Assembly: GCA_039029195.1 (NCBI GenBank)
Contig: JBCCGR010000020.1
Coordinates: forward strand, 14,099 to 78,098
Direction: 5' to 3'
DNA from: JBCCGR01 sp039029195
GTDB taxonomy: Bacteria; Pseudomonadota; Alphaproteobacteria; Rhizobiales; Rhizobiaceae
DNA length: 64,000 bases
Of the stretch, positions 33,787 through 41,811 are shown piece after piece. The position numbers and the translations under genes are program-made. Position 1 is the stretch's first letter. Every line of letters begins with the position of its first letter. Below the pieces are notes generated by a model. The model searched no databases and had not been told where the DNA came from. It worked only from the letters and a program-made list of their open reading frames with translations.

Positions 33787-34230
33787 GTGCACGTTTTCAG
33801 AAGCATGATCATTGATGCAAGCATCGATGAAACCTGGGCAGCGCTCAGAGCGTTTGATGGTGTGGTCAATTGGAACCCAGGTGTTTCAGAAGCTGTTCTT
33901 GAAAGTGGGCAACCAACAGCCACAAGCACCATCAGGTGCCTGTCAACGCCAGACGGACAAGTCTTTCGTGAAACTCTGCTCGCGCATTCCGACGCTGAGC
34001 ACTTCTACTCATACGACATTCTGGAATCCCCGTTGCCCGTATCCGACTACGTCTCGACCCATCGACTCTTACCCATCACCAGCACCAATCAAACCCTCAG
34101 CATCTGGGAAAGCCGGTTCGAATGCCGACCACAGGACGTTGAAGAAATGGAGAGAGTCGTCGGCGACGTGATCTACATCGGCGGCATGTCGGGTCTGAAC
34201 GCGTACCTAAGGGAACAATCCAATGGCTGA
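33787..34230 (+). CDS. SRPBCC-fold (START-like) protein
   Basis: A small protein of 147 residues with the helix-grip START/Bet v1 pattern: an N-terminal strand, DETWAALRAFDGVVNWNPG, and a long C-terminal helix. It starts with GTG at 33787, set by AGAGGAGG that overlaps the mttB-like stop codon, and ends 8 bp inside the next gene. SRPBCC proteins bind hydrophobic ligands in a central cavity; many plant-type polyketide cyclases and MxaD-like proteins share this fold. Its role in an N-methyl catabolic operon is unknown. Confidence 0.75.
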   Translation: MHVFRSMIIDASIDETWAALRAFDGVVNWNPGVSEAVLESGQPTATSTIRCLSTPDGQVFRETLLAHSDAEHFYSYDILESPLPVSDYVSTHRLLPITSTNQTLSIWESRFECRPQDVEEMERVVGDVIYIGGMSGLNAYLREQSNG

Positions 34231-34927
34231 CACTCTTGCACCACGCGCTATCATCGGCGTGATGACGCCTGCAATGAATACTGTTGTCCAACCGGAACTG
34301 GAGTTGCTCAGGCCGCATGGCGTGACCAATCAGATGCAGCGATTTCGTCTGGGTGGGGACAACATTTCCGATGACCTCGCGGAAGAAGCCGCCAAACTCA
34401 TGGATTGCAACCCGACGGTAATCGCCGTCGGGTTGACGACAGATGCCGGTCCGGGCGGGCCGGATAAGCTCGGCACACGCTGTAGCAATTTATCGGAGGA
34501 ACTCGGGACTCCGATACTCGGGGCCTCTCAGGCAGACTATGCAGCGCTCAAAGCCCTGGGAGCAAATCGCATCGCCGTCGTGACACCGTTCAACGCCGAG
34601 GTTGATGCTGTGGTGAAAGCCAACACCGAAACGGCCGGGTTCTCTGTGGTCGCCATCAAGGGAACCGAAACACCATCGCTGCCCGAAATTTGCGAGACAC
34701 CTCTCGACGACATTCGCCGTGTGTTTGAAGAGGTCGCTGCGCATGAATGCGATGCCATTTTGCAGGTCGGAACAGCCCTTCCCGTCGTTGCATTGATCGA
34801 TGAACTGGAAAACCGGCATGGCAAACCAATTGTCGCGTGCAATGCCGCTGTGTACTGGCAGGCTCTGCGGGCGGTCGGCATCACCGATCCGATATCAGGC
34901 TTTGGCGCCCTGTTGGAGCGCCACTAG
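34223..34927 (+). CDS. Asp/Glu racemase-fold protein lacking both catalytic cysteines
   Basis: A protein of 234 residues of the maleate isomerase/arylmalonate decarboxylase branch of the Asp/Glu/hydantoin racemase superfamily. Aligned by eye with the paralogue at 38346-39092, the first cysteine motif (GCTSA) reads GLTTD with L71, and the second (SCTDM) reads VGTAL with G183. Both expected catalytic thiols are therefore missing. A Cys at 206 lies at a non-equivalent position. The gene overlaps the SRPBCC gene by 8 bp and abuts the FAD/GcvT gene with no gap. It may have lost catalysis or use another residue. Confidence 0.75.
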   Translation: MADTLAPRAIIGVMTPAMNTVVQPELELLRPHGVTNQMQRFRLGGDNISDDLAEEAAKLMDCNPTVIAVGLTTDAGPGGPDKLGTRCSNLSEELGTPILGASQADYAALKALGANRIAVVTPFNAEVDAVVKANTETAGFSVVAIKGTETPSLPEICETPLDDIRRVFEEVAAHECDAILQVGTALPVVALIDELENRHGKPIVACNAAVYWQALRAVGITDPISGFGALLERH

Positions 34928-37336
34928 ATGCGCAGCCACGCCCAGGTCGCCGTCATCGGCGGTGGAGCCGTTGGGGCAGCAATCCTGTATCATCTGGCTG
35001 CAGCCGGGATTACCGACACCGTACTCATTGAGAAAAATGAGCTGACGGCCGGATCAACCTGGCATGCGGCGGGCAATATTCCGACCTATGCCAATTCCTG
35101 GCTCGGCATGCGGGCGGGCAACTATGCCTGGAAACTTTACAAGGAGCTTGCTGAAGACCCCGAAGCGCCGATCACCTACAGGCACACGACAGCCATTTGG
35201 CCGGCCCATTCCAGCGAACGCATGCAGCTGTTTGAGCATCTGTGCGGTGTTTCTCGCTCAGCGGGTTTCGATCTCGCATTGCTCACACCGAGTGAGATCG
35301 AAGACCGGCACCCATTCTGGACGAGGGACGACAGTGTTTTGGGCGGCATTCTCGACCCCTACGAGGGAGACATTGATCCAAGCCAGCTAACCCAAGCGTT
35401 AGCGAAGCATGCACGCACATTGGGCGCTGAAGTTAGGCGGTTTACGCGCGTTGTCGGGCTGAGCCAGCGGACATCCGGAGAGTGGCAAATTGAGACGCCC
35501 GAAGGTTTGTTGATTGCTGAAGCGGTGATCAACGCTGCCGGATCAAGCGGTGCGGAGATCGCTGCAATGGCGGGTCTGCACCTTCCTGTGGTAACGCTCG
35601 AGCACCAATACTTGGTGACAAGCCCACTCTCTGCACTTGAGGATAACCCGGACCTCTTTCCGCTGATCCGCGACCCTGAATTGCGATTCTACCTCCGCCG
35701 CGAGAGAAACAGCCTTTTGCTGGGCTCCTATGCCCATGAAGGTCGCCCGGTCTGGCAGGATGGCGTACCGTCTGACTTCGATCATCAACTCTTTCCAGAC
35801 GATGTTGATGGGATGATGTCGGTATTCGAGGCCGCTTCAACCCATGTTCCGGTGCTGGCAGAAGCCGGAGCACAGCGATTTGTGAACGGGCCAATCCCCT
35901 ATGCGCCGGATTCGCTGCCGCTCGTCGGTCCTGCCGGCGGTGTGCGAAATTTCTATCATGCGACCGGTGTTCAAATCGGGATCACCCACTCAGCTGCAAT
36001 CGGAAAAGCGATGGCAGAGTGGCTCACCGAAGGCGAAACCGAATGGGACCTTTCTGCCTGGGATCCGAGACGCTTTGGAAAATGGGCGACACCCGACTAT
36101 GCCGCCGCCCGCGCTTCGGAGCATTACGATCTTCAATATGCAATTCCCTTTCCACACCGCATCATGGCCTCGGGCCGACCGGTCAACCAAACGCCGCTCT
36201 ATGACCGTCTCATCGATCAGGGGGCCGTCATGGGCCAGATTGGTGGATGGGAGCGTGCATTCTGGTTCCGACGCGAAAATCAAAGCGACTTCGCAAGACT
36301 CAGTTTCGGGCATGAGCCGTGGCAGGGCGCCGTCAAACTGGAGTGTGAAACCGTTCGCGACGCCGTGGGAATTATGGATCACGGCGGCTTCGCAAAATTC
36401 GCATTGGAAGGGCCGGACGCCGCTGCTGGTTTGAGTAAAATCATCTGCGGATCGCTGCCTGCCCCGGGTCGAGTCCGCTTATCATATATGCTGACAGCAA
36501 AGGGGCGTATCTGGTCAGAGGCAACGGTTGCCCGGCTTGATGACAATCGCTTTCTTCTGTGTGGTCCCACGCTCGCCATTGATCGCGATTTCGATTGGCT
36601 GGCGTCGCATCTTGCGGCCACGGACACGAAGCTCATCAAGGGCTACAAACACGATGCCGCTTTACTAGTCATGGGCCCAAAATCCCGGCTGGTGCTGCAA
36701 TCGCTGACATCGGACGATCTCACACGACCTTGGATGAGTGTGGCTGAGATCAAGATCGCAGATATCGATGTGACGGCGCTGCGCGTCAGCTATGTGGGCG
36801 AGCTGGGGTGGGAGCTTCATGTCGCGTCAGACCAGCTTTGCGCATTGTATGAAGCAATCTGGACCGCCGGCATGAGCCACGGGATGTGCAACTTTGGATC
36901 CTATGCGCTCAACGCCATGCGGATCGAAAAAGGATATCACGCCTGGGGTGCCGATTTCGGAACGGAGTACACGCTTTTTGACGCAGGCTTGGCGAGATTT
37001 GCGGATTTGACCAAGGAAGCGTTCGTGGGTCGTGACTCGGTTGAAAAGCAATTGGAACAAACGGCTGAGTGGGAGTTCGTGGGGCTGGAAATCACCGATC
37101 CGGGACCCGAGCCCCTTCCATCCGATCCAATCCTGAATGGTGACCAACTTATTGGCTATCTGGCATCGGTTTCAATGGGATACCGCACCGGCAAACTCCT
37201 CGCACTCGGCTACATCCGGAATGGAAGCCTCTCAAGGGGCGAAACGTGCAACGTTCAGGCTTTTGGCGAGATGCGCAGTGCAGTTCGCCACAACCATCAT
37301 GATTACGATCCAGAGAATGATCGGCTGAAGGCTTGA
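34928..37336 (+). CDS. FAD-dependent demethylating dehydrogenase with GcvT domain
   Basis: A fused enzyme of 802 residues of the dimethylglycine/sarcosine dehydrogenase family. The N-terminal DAO-type FAD domain starts with GGGAVGAAIL and holds a probable flavin-linking His, H46 in STWHAAG, the position that binds FAD covalently in dimethylglycine dehydrogenase. A middle FAO-type region (about 370-430) follows, then a GcvT aminomethyltransferase domain (about 440-800). Such enzymes oxidise N-methyl groups and hand the carbon to tetrahydrofolate. The gene directly follows the racemase-like gene. With the MttB-like enzyme it suggests stepwise removal of methyl groups from one substrate. Confidence 0.88.
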   Translation: MRSHAQVAVIGGGAVGAAILYHLAAAGITDTVLIEKNELTAGSTWHAAGNIPTYANSWLGMRAGNYAWKLYKELAEDPEAPITYRHTTAIWPAHSSERMQLFEHLCGVSRSAGFDLALLTPSEIEDRHPFWTRDDSVLGGILDPYEGDIDPSQLTQALAKHARTLGAEVRRFTRVVGLSQRTSGEWQIETPEGLLIAEAVINAAGSSGAEIAAMAGLHLPVVTLEHQYLVTSPLSALEDNPDLFPLIRDPELRFYLRRERNSLLLGSYAHEGRPVWQDGVPSDFDHQLFPDDVDGMMSVFEAASTHVPVLAEAGAQRFVNGPIPYAPDSLPLVGPAGGVRNFYHATGVQIGITHSAAIGKAMAEWLTEGETEWDLSAWDPRRFGKWATPDYAAARASEHYDLQYAIPFPHRIMASGRPVNQTPLYDRLIDQGAVMGQIGGWERAFWFRRENQSDFARLSFGHEPWQGAVKLECETVRDAVGIMDHGGFAKFALEGPDAAAGLSKIICGSLPAPGRVRLSYMLTAKGRIWSEATVARLDDNRFLLCGPTLAIDRDFDWLASHLAATDTKLIKGYKHDAALLVMGPKSRLVLQSLTSDDLTRPWMSVAEIKIADIDVTALRVSYVGELGWELHVASDQLCALYEAIWTAGMSHGMCNFGSYALNAMRIEKGYHAWGADFGTEYTLFDAGLARFADLTKEAFVGRDSVEKQLEQTAEWEFVGLEITDPGPEPLPSDPILNGDQLIGYLASVSMGYRTGKLLALGYIRNGSLSRGETCNVQAFGEMRSAVRHNHHDYDPENDRLKA

Positions 37337-37355
37337 AACTTCGCAAACAAGCGGA

Positions 37356-38336
37356 TCAGTATCCCCGTATCGGGTCGACCACGTTCTGCAACGGCTTCCC
37401 GTCCATCCATCGCTGCAGATTGGCGAGAAAGAGATCAAACGATGCCATCTCCCAGCCTTCAAACACAGAAGAACAATGAGGTGAGATCAGCACATTTTCG
37501 TCGTCCCAGAAGGGATGGTCGGCAGGCAATGGCTCAGTCTCAAAGACGTCGAGCACGGCACCCGCAACGTGTCCTGAACGCAGCGCGTCAAGAAGTGCAG
37601 TTTGATCGACCACACCGCCGCGTGAAACATCAGCGAGCACAGCGCCTGACTTAACGTTGGAAAGCAGATGCGCACTGATCAGCCCGCGAGTTTTATCTGT
37701 GAGCGGAGTTGAAATGGCTATGAAATCAGCCTCCGCAACCAGATCTGGCAGTTCCGCCGCCGCGCGAACCTCGTCCACATTCTCCATGGGCTCTGGCCTT
37801 GCCCGGCACCCTTTAACAGTCATGCCAAACGCCTTGGCTCTTAACGCCAAGGCCTGTCCGGTGCGGCCAAGACCGACAATCAGCAGGGTCTTCCCTTTCA
37901 GCGGGACAACCTTCCGTGCATTCCAGGCCCGTTCGGCCTTGTCCGCCAGCAGGCCCGGCACATCGAGGGTGAAATGCAGAAATCCACCCATCACATATTC
38001 AGCCATCATGTCGGCGGCCACGCCCGCAGTGTTGGTGACCAGAACCGTTTTTGGGTCCCAAACTCCGAAATGATCTGTCCCCGCTCCGCCATTAGCGATC
38101 CATTTGGGGCCATGTTCCGTGAAGAGAGCGTTGCGAGGATAGGTCGGCGTTCCGTTGAACCGAACTGTGTAGACGATGTTCGGTCGGAACGCATCCAGCA
38201 GCTCCGGCAATGCTTCGTAGCTGTTGCACTCTCTGTATTCCACCTCTGGAAACCGGGCTCGAAGTTGTTCAGCAAAATGCGCCGTTTCGTCATTGTGCAG
38301 GATGATTTTTGGATGCTTGGGCATTCGACTGCTCAT
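37356..38336 (-). CDS. D-2-hydroxyacid dehydrogenase
   Basis: An NAD(P)-dependent 2-hydroxyacid dehydrogenase of 326 residues, glyoxylate/hydroxypyruvate reductase-like. The Rossmann motif is GLGRTG (155-160). The catalytic set is R239 (SRGG), E268 (FETEPLP) and H287 (SPHCSS). It would interconvert a 2-oxo acid and a D-2-hydroxy acid. It is the last gene of the leftward hyuA operon, 9 bp after the racemase-fold gene, and converges on the FAD/GcvT gene. It could act on a 2-oxo acid made by the HisC-like aminotransferase of the same operon (inference). Confidence 0.88.
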   Translation of the reverse strand: MSSRMPKHPKIILHNDETAHFAEQLRARFPEVEYRECNSYEALPELLDAFRPNIVYTVRFNGTPTYPRNALFTEHGPKWIANGGAGTDHFGVWDPKTVLVTNTAGVAADMMAEYVMGGFLHFTLDVPGLLADKAERAWNARKVVPLKGKTLLIVGLGRTGQALALRAKAFGMTVKGCRARPEPMENVDEVRAAAELPDLVAEADFIAISTPLTDKTRGLISAHLLSNVKSGAVLADVSRGGVVDQTALLDALRSGHVAGAVLDVFETEPLPADHPFWDDENVLISPHCSSVFEGWEMASFDLFLANLQRWMDGKPLQNVVDPIRGY

Positions 38337-38345
38337 TCTTGTTTT

Positions 38346-39092
38346 TTACGAGCGGGATTTCGCCAACAACGAACCAAACCCATGAAGCGGTTCGCCAAAT
38401 CCGACAGCTTGCAAAGCCTGATGCAACATGGCCTGATTGGACGAGATCACCGGTTTGCTGGTTCTCGTTTCCAGCGCATCGATAATCTCCACGGCGCGCA
38501 TATCGGTGCACGATAGAACGATCGCCTCGGCATCTGGATCGTCCGCTTTTAATCCCAGTTCCAACACAGCGTCTGGCGTCAGCGCACCCTGCCCTTCATT
38601 GTCGAGAGCGCCGTCCACCTCCGACCGGCGGACGGTTTTAATTCCCAGAGAGTTCAGAAACGAAACCGCCAGATCGTTGATGGCGGGAACATAGGGTGAC
38701 GCAAATCCGATGCGGCTGACTCCCATCGTCTGAAGAGCAGACACAAGTGCGCCTGCTGCCGTCACCGTGGCAGCACCGCTCGTGGCATGGATTGTTTCAG
38801 CCAGGTGCCGGTCAAACTGGGGGCCGTGCGACAAGGTTGCTGACGTGCAGCCGTAAATGACCACATCGGGCTTAACCCCCATCAACAGCCGTAGCGGCTC
38901 ATCCAGATCAGACGCGCCCAGCCCCTGCATCTGTGTCTCATCGGGAATCTCGTCTTCGTCGTACCCGCCAAGCCGCGCAAAATGCATGCTGATCCCCACC
39001 GGACGCATGAGCGCGAAATCAGCCTCAAGATTTGTGTTGGTGAAAGGGACAAGCACCCCTAATCGCGCCAGCCCGCGTGAGCTGCTGTTCAT
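38346..39092 (-). CDS. Maleate isomerase/arylmalonate decarboxylase-like protein
   Basis: A protein of 248 residues of the Asp/Glu/hydantoin racemase superfamily with both catalytic cysteines: C82 in YGCTSA and C195 in VLSCTDMR. Two-cysteine members act as racemases or cis-trans isomerases. Single-cysteine relatives decarboxylate arylmalonates. Next to HyuA and HyuB it may supply the stereoisomer they accept, as HyuE does in classical hydantoin systems, though its sequence is nearer to maleate isomerase. Its start overlaps the aminotransferase stop by 4 bp. Confidence 0.83.
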   Translation of the reverse strand: MNSSSRGLARLGVLVPFTNTNLEADFALMRPVGISMHFARLGGYDEDEIPDETQMQGLGASDLDEPLRLLMGVKPDVVIYGCTSATLSHGPQFDRHLAETIHATSGAATVTAAGALVSALQTMGVSRIGFASPYVPAINDLAVSFLNSLGIKTVRRSEVDGALDNEGQGALTPDAVLELGLKADDPDAEAIVLSCTDMRAVEIIDALETRTSKPVISSNQAMLHQALQAVGFGEPLHGFGSLLAKSRS

Positions 39093-40165
39093 GTGCCGTT
39101 CCTCCAGTCCTTGAGCGCATCAATTGCATTGCGAACATCGACCTTCGGCCCAATCGTCATGCGCAGCATGTGTGGGAGTCCTACCCCACCCTGCCCCCGC
39201 AAAAAGATCCCTTTCGAACGCATATGTTCATCTGCATGCCTGGCCTTGGCCTCACTGCCAAAATCAATCAGAACAAAGTTGGTAAAACTGTCGGCGACAG
39301 AAAAACCGGCACCGCGCAGATCATCTGTTGCCGAACGGCGAATGGCTGCCACCATCTCGCAGGTCTGATGCACATACGGCTGGTCGGATATCGCGGCCAC
39401 GGCCGCGGCCTGGGCAATTGCTGAAATATTATTCGGATTCAGAACCTTTCGGACTTCCTGTGAAATCTCATCAGGAAAAAGCCCCCAACCCACCCGGAAC
39501 CCGGCCATGCCATGGGCTTTCGAAAAGGTGCGCGTGACGACCGTGTTGCCTTCCGCAACCATTTCAAAACAGAATTCATCGAGATGGTCGGCGAATTCGC
39601 CGTACGCCTCGTCGATGACCAGCAACACGTCCTCACGCAACCCTTGCCGCAACCGAAGCAATTCCGATTTCGAAATCCGCGTTCCCGTGGGATTGCCCGG
39701 ATTGGCGATAAAGACAATGCCGGTGTCGGGCTGCACGGACGCCAGCAAGGCGTCCACATCGGCGGTCAGATTGTTTTCCTTGGCGGTATCAAAGCGGGCT
39801 TCCGCCAACCGCGTGGCGGTTCGAAAAAACGGATAGGCGTGCGCAGGCGCCAGAACTGCGCGCTCTGGTCCGGCAAATGTCCGCGCCAGCGCGTCAATAA
39901 CCTCCAGCGAACCATTCCCGCAAAGCAGCTGTTCAAACGGAACTTCATGCAGGTGGGAAATCGCGGTGCGCAATTCTGTCCAATCAGGATCAGGGTATAG
40001 ATGGGATTTTCTCGTCGCGGCAATGACAGCATCTTCAACCCTTGGGCTTGGCGGTCGCAGGCTCTCATTCTGGCTGAGCGAGATCAGCGGAAATCCGTCC
40101 GGCGGCGACAAATCCGCCAGCTGATAGGCCGCCGATGCAGCAATATGAGTCCGCGCGATGCTCAT
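39089..40165 (-). CDS. HisC-like PLP aminotransferase
   Basis: A fold-type I aminotransferase (class I/II, histidinol-phosphate aminotransferase-like) of 358 residues. PLP-binding residues are visible as N158 (ANPGNPTG), D185 (VIDEAYGEF), K216 (TFSKAHGMAG) and a closing Arg region. It is not with other his genes, so a catabolic role is more likely than histidine synthesis. It overlaps hyuB and the racemase-fold gene by 4 bp each, so the whole operon is translationally coupled. The paired D-2-hydroxyacid dehydrogenase could reduce its 2-oxo-acid product. Confidence 0.85.
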   Translation of the reverse strand: MSIARTHIAASAAYQLADLSPPDGFPLISLSQNESLRPPSPRVEDAVIAATRKSHLYPDPDWTELRTAISHLHEVPFEQLLCGNGSLEVIDALARTFAGPERAVLAPAHAYPFFRTATRLAEARFDTAKENNLTADVDALLASVQPDTGIVFIANPGNPTGTRISKSELLRLRQGLREDVLLVIDEAYGEFADHLDEFCFEMVAEGNTVVTRTFSKAHGMAGFRVGWGLFPDEISQEVRKVLNPNNISAIAQAAAVAAISDQPYVHQTCEMVAAIRRSATDDLRGAGFSVADSFTNFVLIDFGSEAKARHADEHMRSKGIFLRGQGGVGLPHMLRMTIGPKVDVRNAIDALKDWRNGT

Positions 40166-41811
40166 GATGCGCGCCCATAGACGGTCTTTGCAGCGCCCTC
40201 GCTGACAAGACCTTCATCGATATCGCGTTTCAGGTCTGCGGGCTCGCGTTCGGCCGGATCACCGAACCCGCCGCCACCGGGTGTTTGAAAGTAAAGATGC
40301 TCCCCGGCCCTAATGCGATATTCGCCCTTGCCTGCAAGATCAGGCCCGTTTTCGCCGATGCGAATGCGGCCTGCGGCACCGGCCTCACCACCTTCACGAC
40401 CACGCGCAGGGTGATCCACCCGCTCAACGGATAGAAACAGCAGGAAATCCTCATTCGTGGCGGATGAGACTTCGATATCCTGTCCAAGCCCTCCACGCAT
40501 TCGCCCGGCGCCACCAGAATCTGGTCTCAGTTCCCGCCGATGAAACAGTATTGGGGCAACCGCCTCTGTGGTCTCGATCTGACTGCCCCACACGCCGCTC
40601 GGAAACGCCGTTGCCGACAACCCGTCAAGACCGGGCCGGGCACCGGTTCCGCCGTTGAACACAAGCTCCAGCGCGAACTGCGTTCCGCCGCGATCCACCG
40701 CTTCCGCCAAATGGCGCAGCGGCAGATCGTACATGCAGGACGCCCCTTCTGCTGGAACCCTGTCGGGTACCGCTTGGGAGAGGCAGCCGTAGACGAGGTC
40801 CGGTGTCATCTGGCCCAGCGTGTGGCGCATGGCGACGGGTGAAGGCGGCTGCGCATTCAGAATACATCCGGGTGGCGCCACGACCTTAAACGGTTCCAGC
40901 GATCCGGCATTGTTGGGAATGTCAGGCCCAATAATGCAGCGCAGTGCAAACACAGAATAGGCCGCAGCGTAGTTGAGCGGCACGTTGATACCCTTGTTCA
41001 CACAAGGCGCGGTGCCTGTAAAATCGAGAAGGATGTGATCATCTTCGACATCCAGCCGCGCATGAAGTTCAATCGGCGCATCATAGCCATCGACCGTCAA
41101 AACGCTTCGCCATGAGCCCTTTGGCAATTCAGCAATGGCCTGAAGTGTGCCACGGCGCGAGGTCTTGATGATGTGGTCGGCCAGTTCATCCAGTTCGACC
41201 CGTCCAAACTCTTCCATCATCTGGACCAATCGCGCAGCGCCCGCCTCGCAACAGGCAATCAAGGCATAGATGTCACCCTCGTTGGCGACCGGTTCGCGCG
41301 AATTTGCTTTCACGATCTCCATCAACAGGTCGTTGACTTTGCCTTCGCTGACCAGTTCGCATGGGGGGATCAGTAACCCTTCATCGTAGATGTCCGATCC
41401 CTCCGGCCCCATGCCAAGACCACCCAAATCGACGAGATGCGAGGTACAGGACGTGAAGCCAACGACACGGTTTTCAAAAAATACCGGCATCAGCAGCAGG
41501 AAATCGTTGAGATGACCTGATGCGATCCAGGGATCATTGGTCATGTAGATGTCTCCCGGTCGCATGGTCTGTCGTTCGAAGCGGGCGCACAGGGTTTTGA
41601 CGGCTTCGGCCATCGTGTTGATATGCCCGGGTGTGCCGGTGACGGCCTGCGCGAGCATTCGTCCGTGCACATCAAAAATACCGGCGGAGATGTCGCCGCA
41701 TTCCCGCACAATCGGGCTGAATGCCGCGCGCACGAGTGCCTGCCCCTGTTCTTCCACCACCGCCAAAAGGCGGTTCCACATCACCTGCAATTGGGTTTTG
41801 TCAGGCGTCAT
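40162..41811 (-). CDS. hyuB: Hydantoinase B/5-oxoprolinase-family subunit
   Basis: HyuB-type subunit of 549 residues. It has the family pattern starting with QVMWNRLLAVVEEQGQALVRAAFSP, the MTNDPW segment and the C-terminal GGGGFGDP motif. With HyuA it forms ATP-dependent amide hydrolases acting on hydantoins (N-methylhydantoin amidohydrolase), 5-oxoproline or similar cyclic imides. Overlap with hyuA and with the aminotransferase gene is 4 bp on each side. The substrate cannot be told from the sequence. Confidence 0.9.
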   Translation of the reverse strand: MTPDKTQLQVMWNRLLAVVEEQGQALVRAAFSPIVRECGDISAGIFDVHGRMLAQAVTGTPGHINTMAEAVKTLCARFERQTMRPGDIYMTNDPWIASGHLNDFLLLMPVFFENRVVGFTSCTSHLVDLGGLGMGPEGSDIYDEGLLIPPCELVSEGKVNDLLMEIVKANSREPVANEGDIYALIACCEAGAARLVQMMEEFGRVELDELADHIIKTSRRGTLQAIAELPKGSWRSVLTVDGYDAPIELHARLDVEDDHILLDFTGTAPCVNKGINVPLNYAAAYSVFALRCIIGPDIPNNAGSLEPFKVVAPPGCILNAQPPSPVAMRHTLGQMTPDLVYGCLSQAVPDRVPAEGASCMYDLPLRHLAEAVDRGGTQFALELVFNGGTGARPGLDGLSATAFPSGVWGSQIETTEAVAPILFHRRELRPDSGGAGRMRGGLGQDIEVSSATNEDFLLFLSVERVDHPARGREGGEAGAAGRIRIGENGPDLAGKGEYRIRAGEHLYFQTPGGGGFGDPAEREPADLKRDIDEGLVSEGAAKTVYGRAS

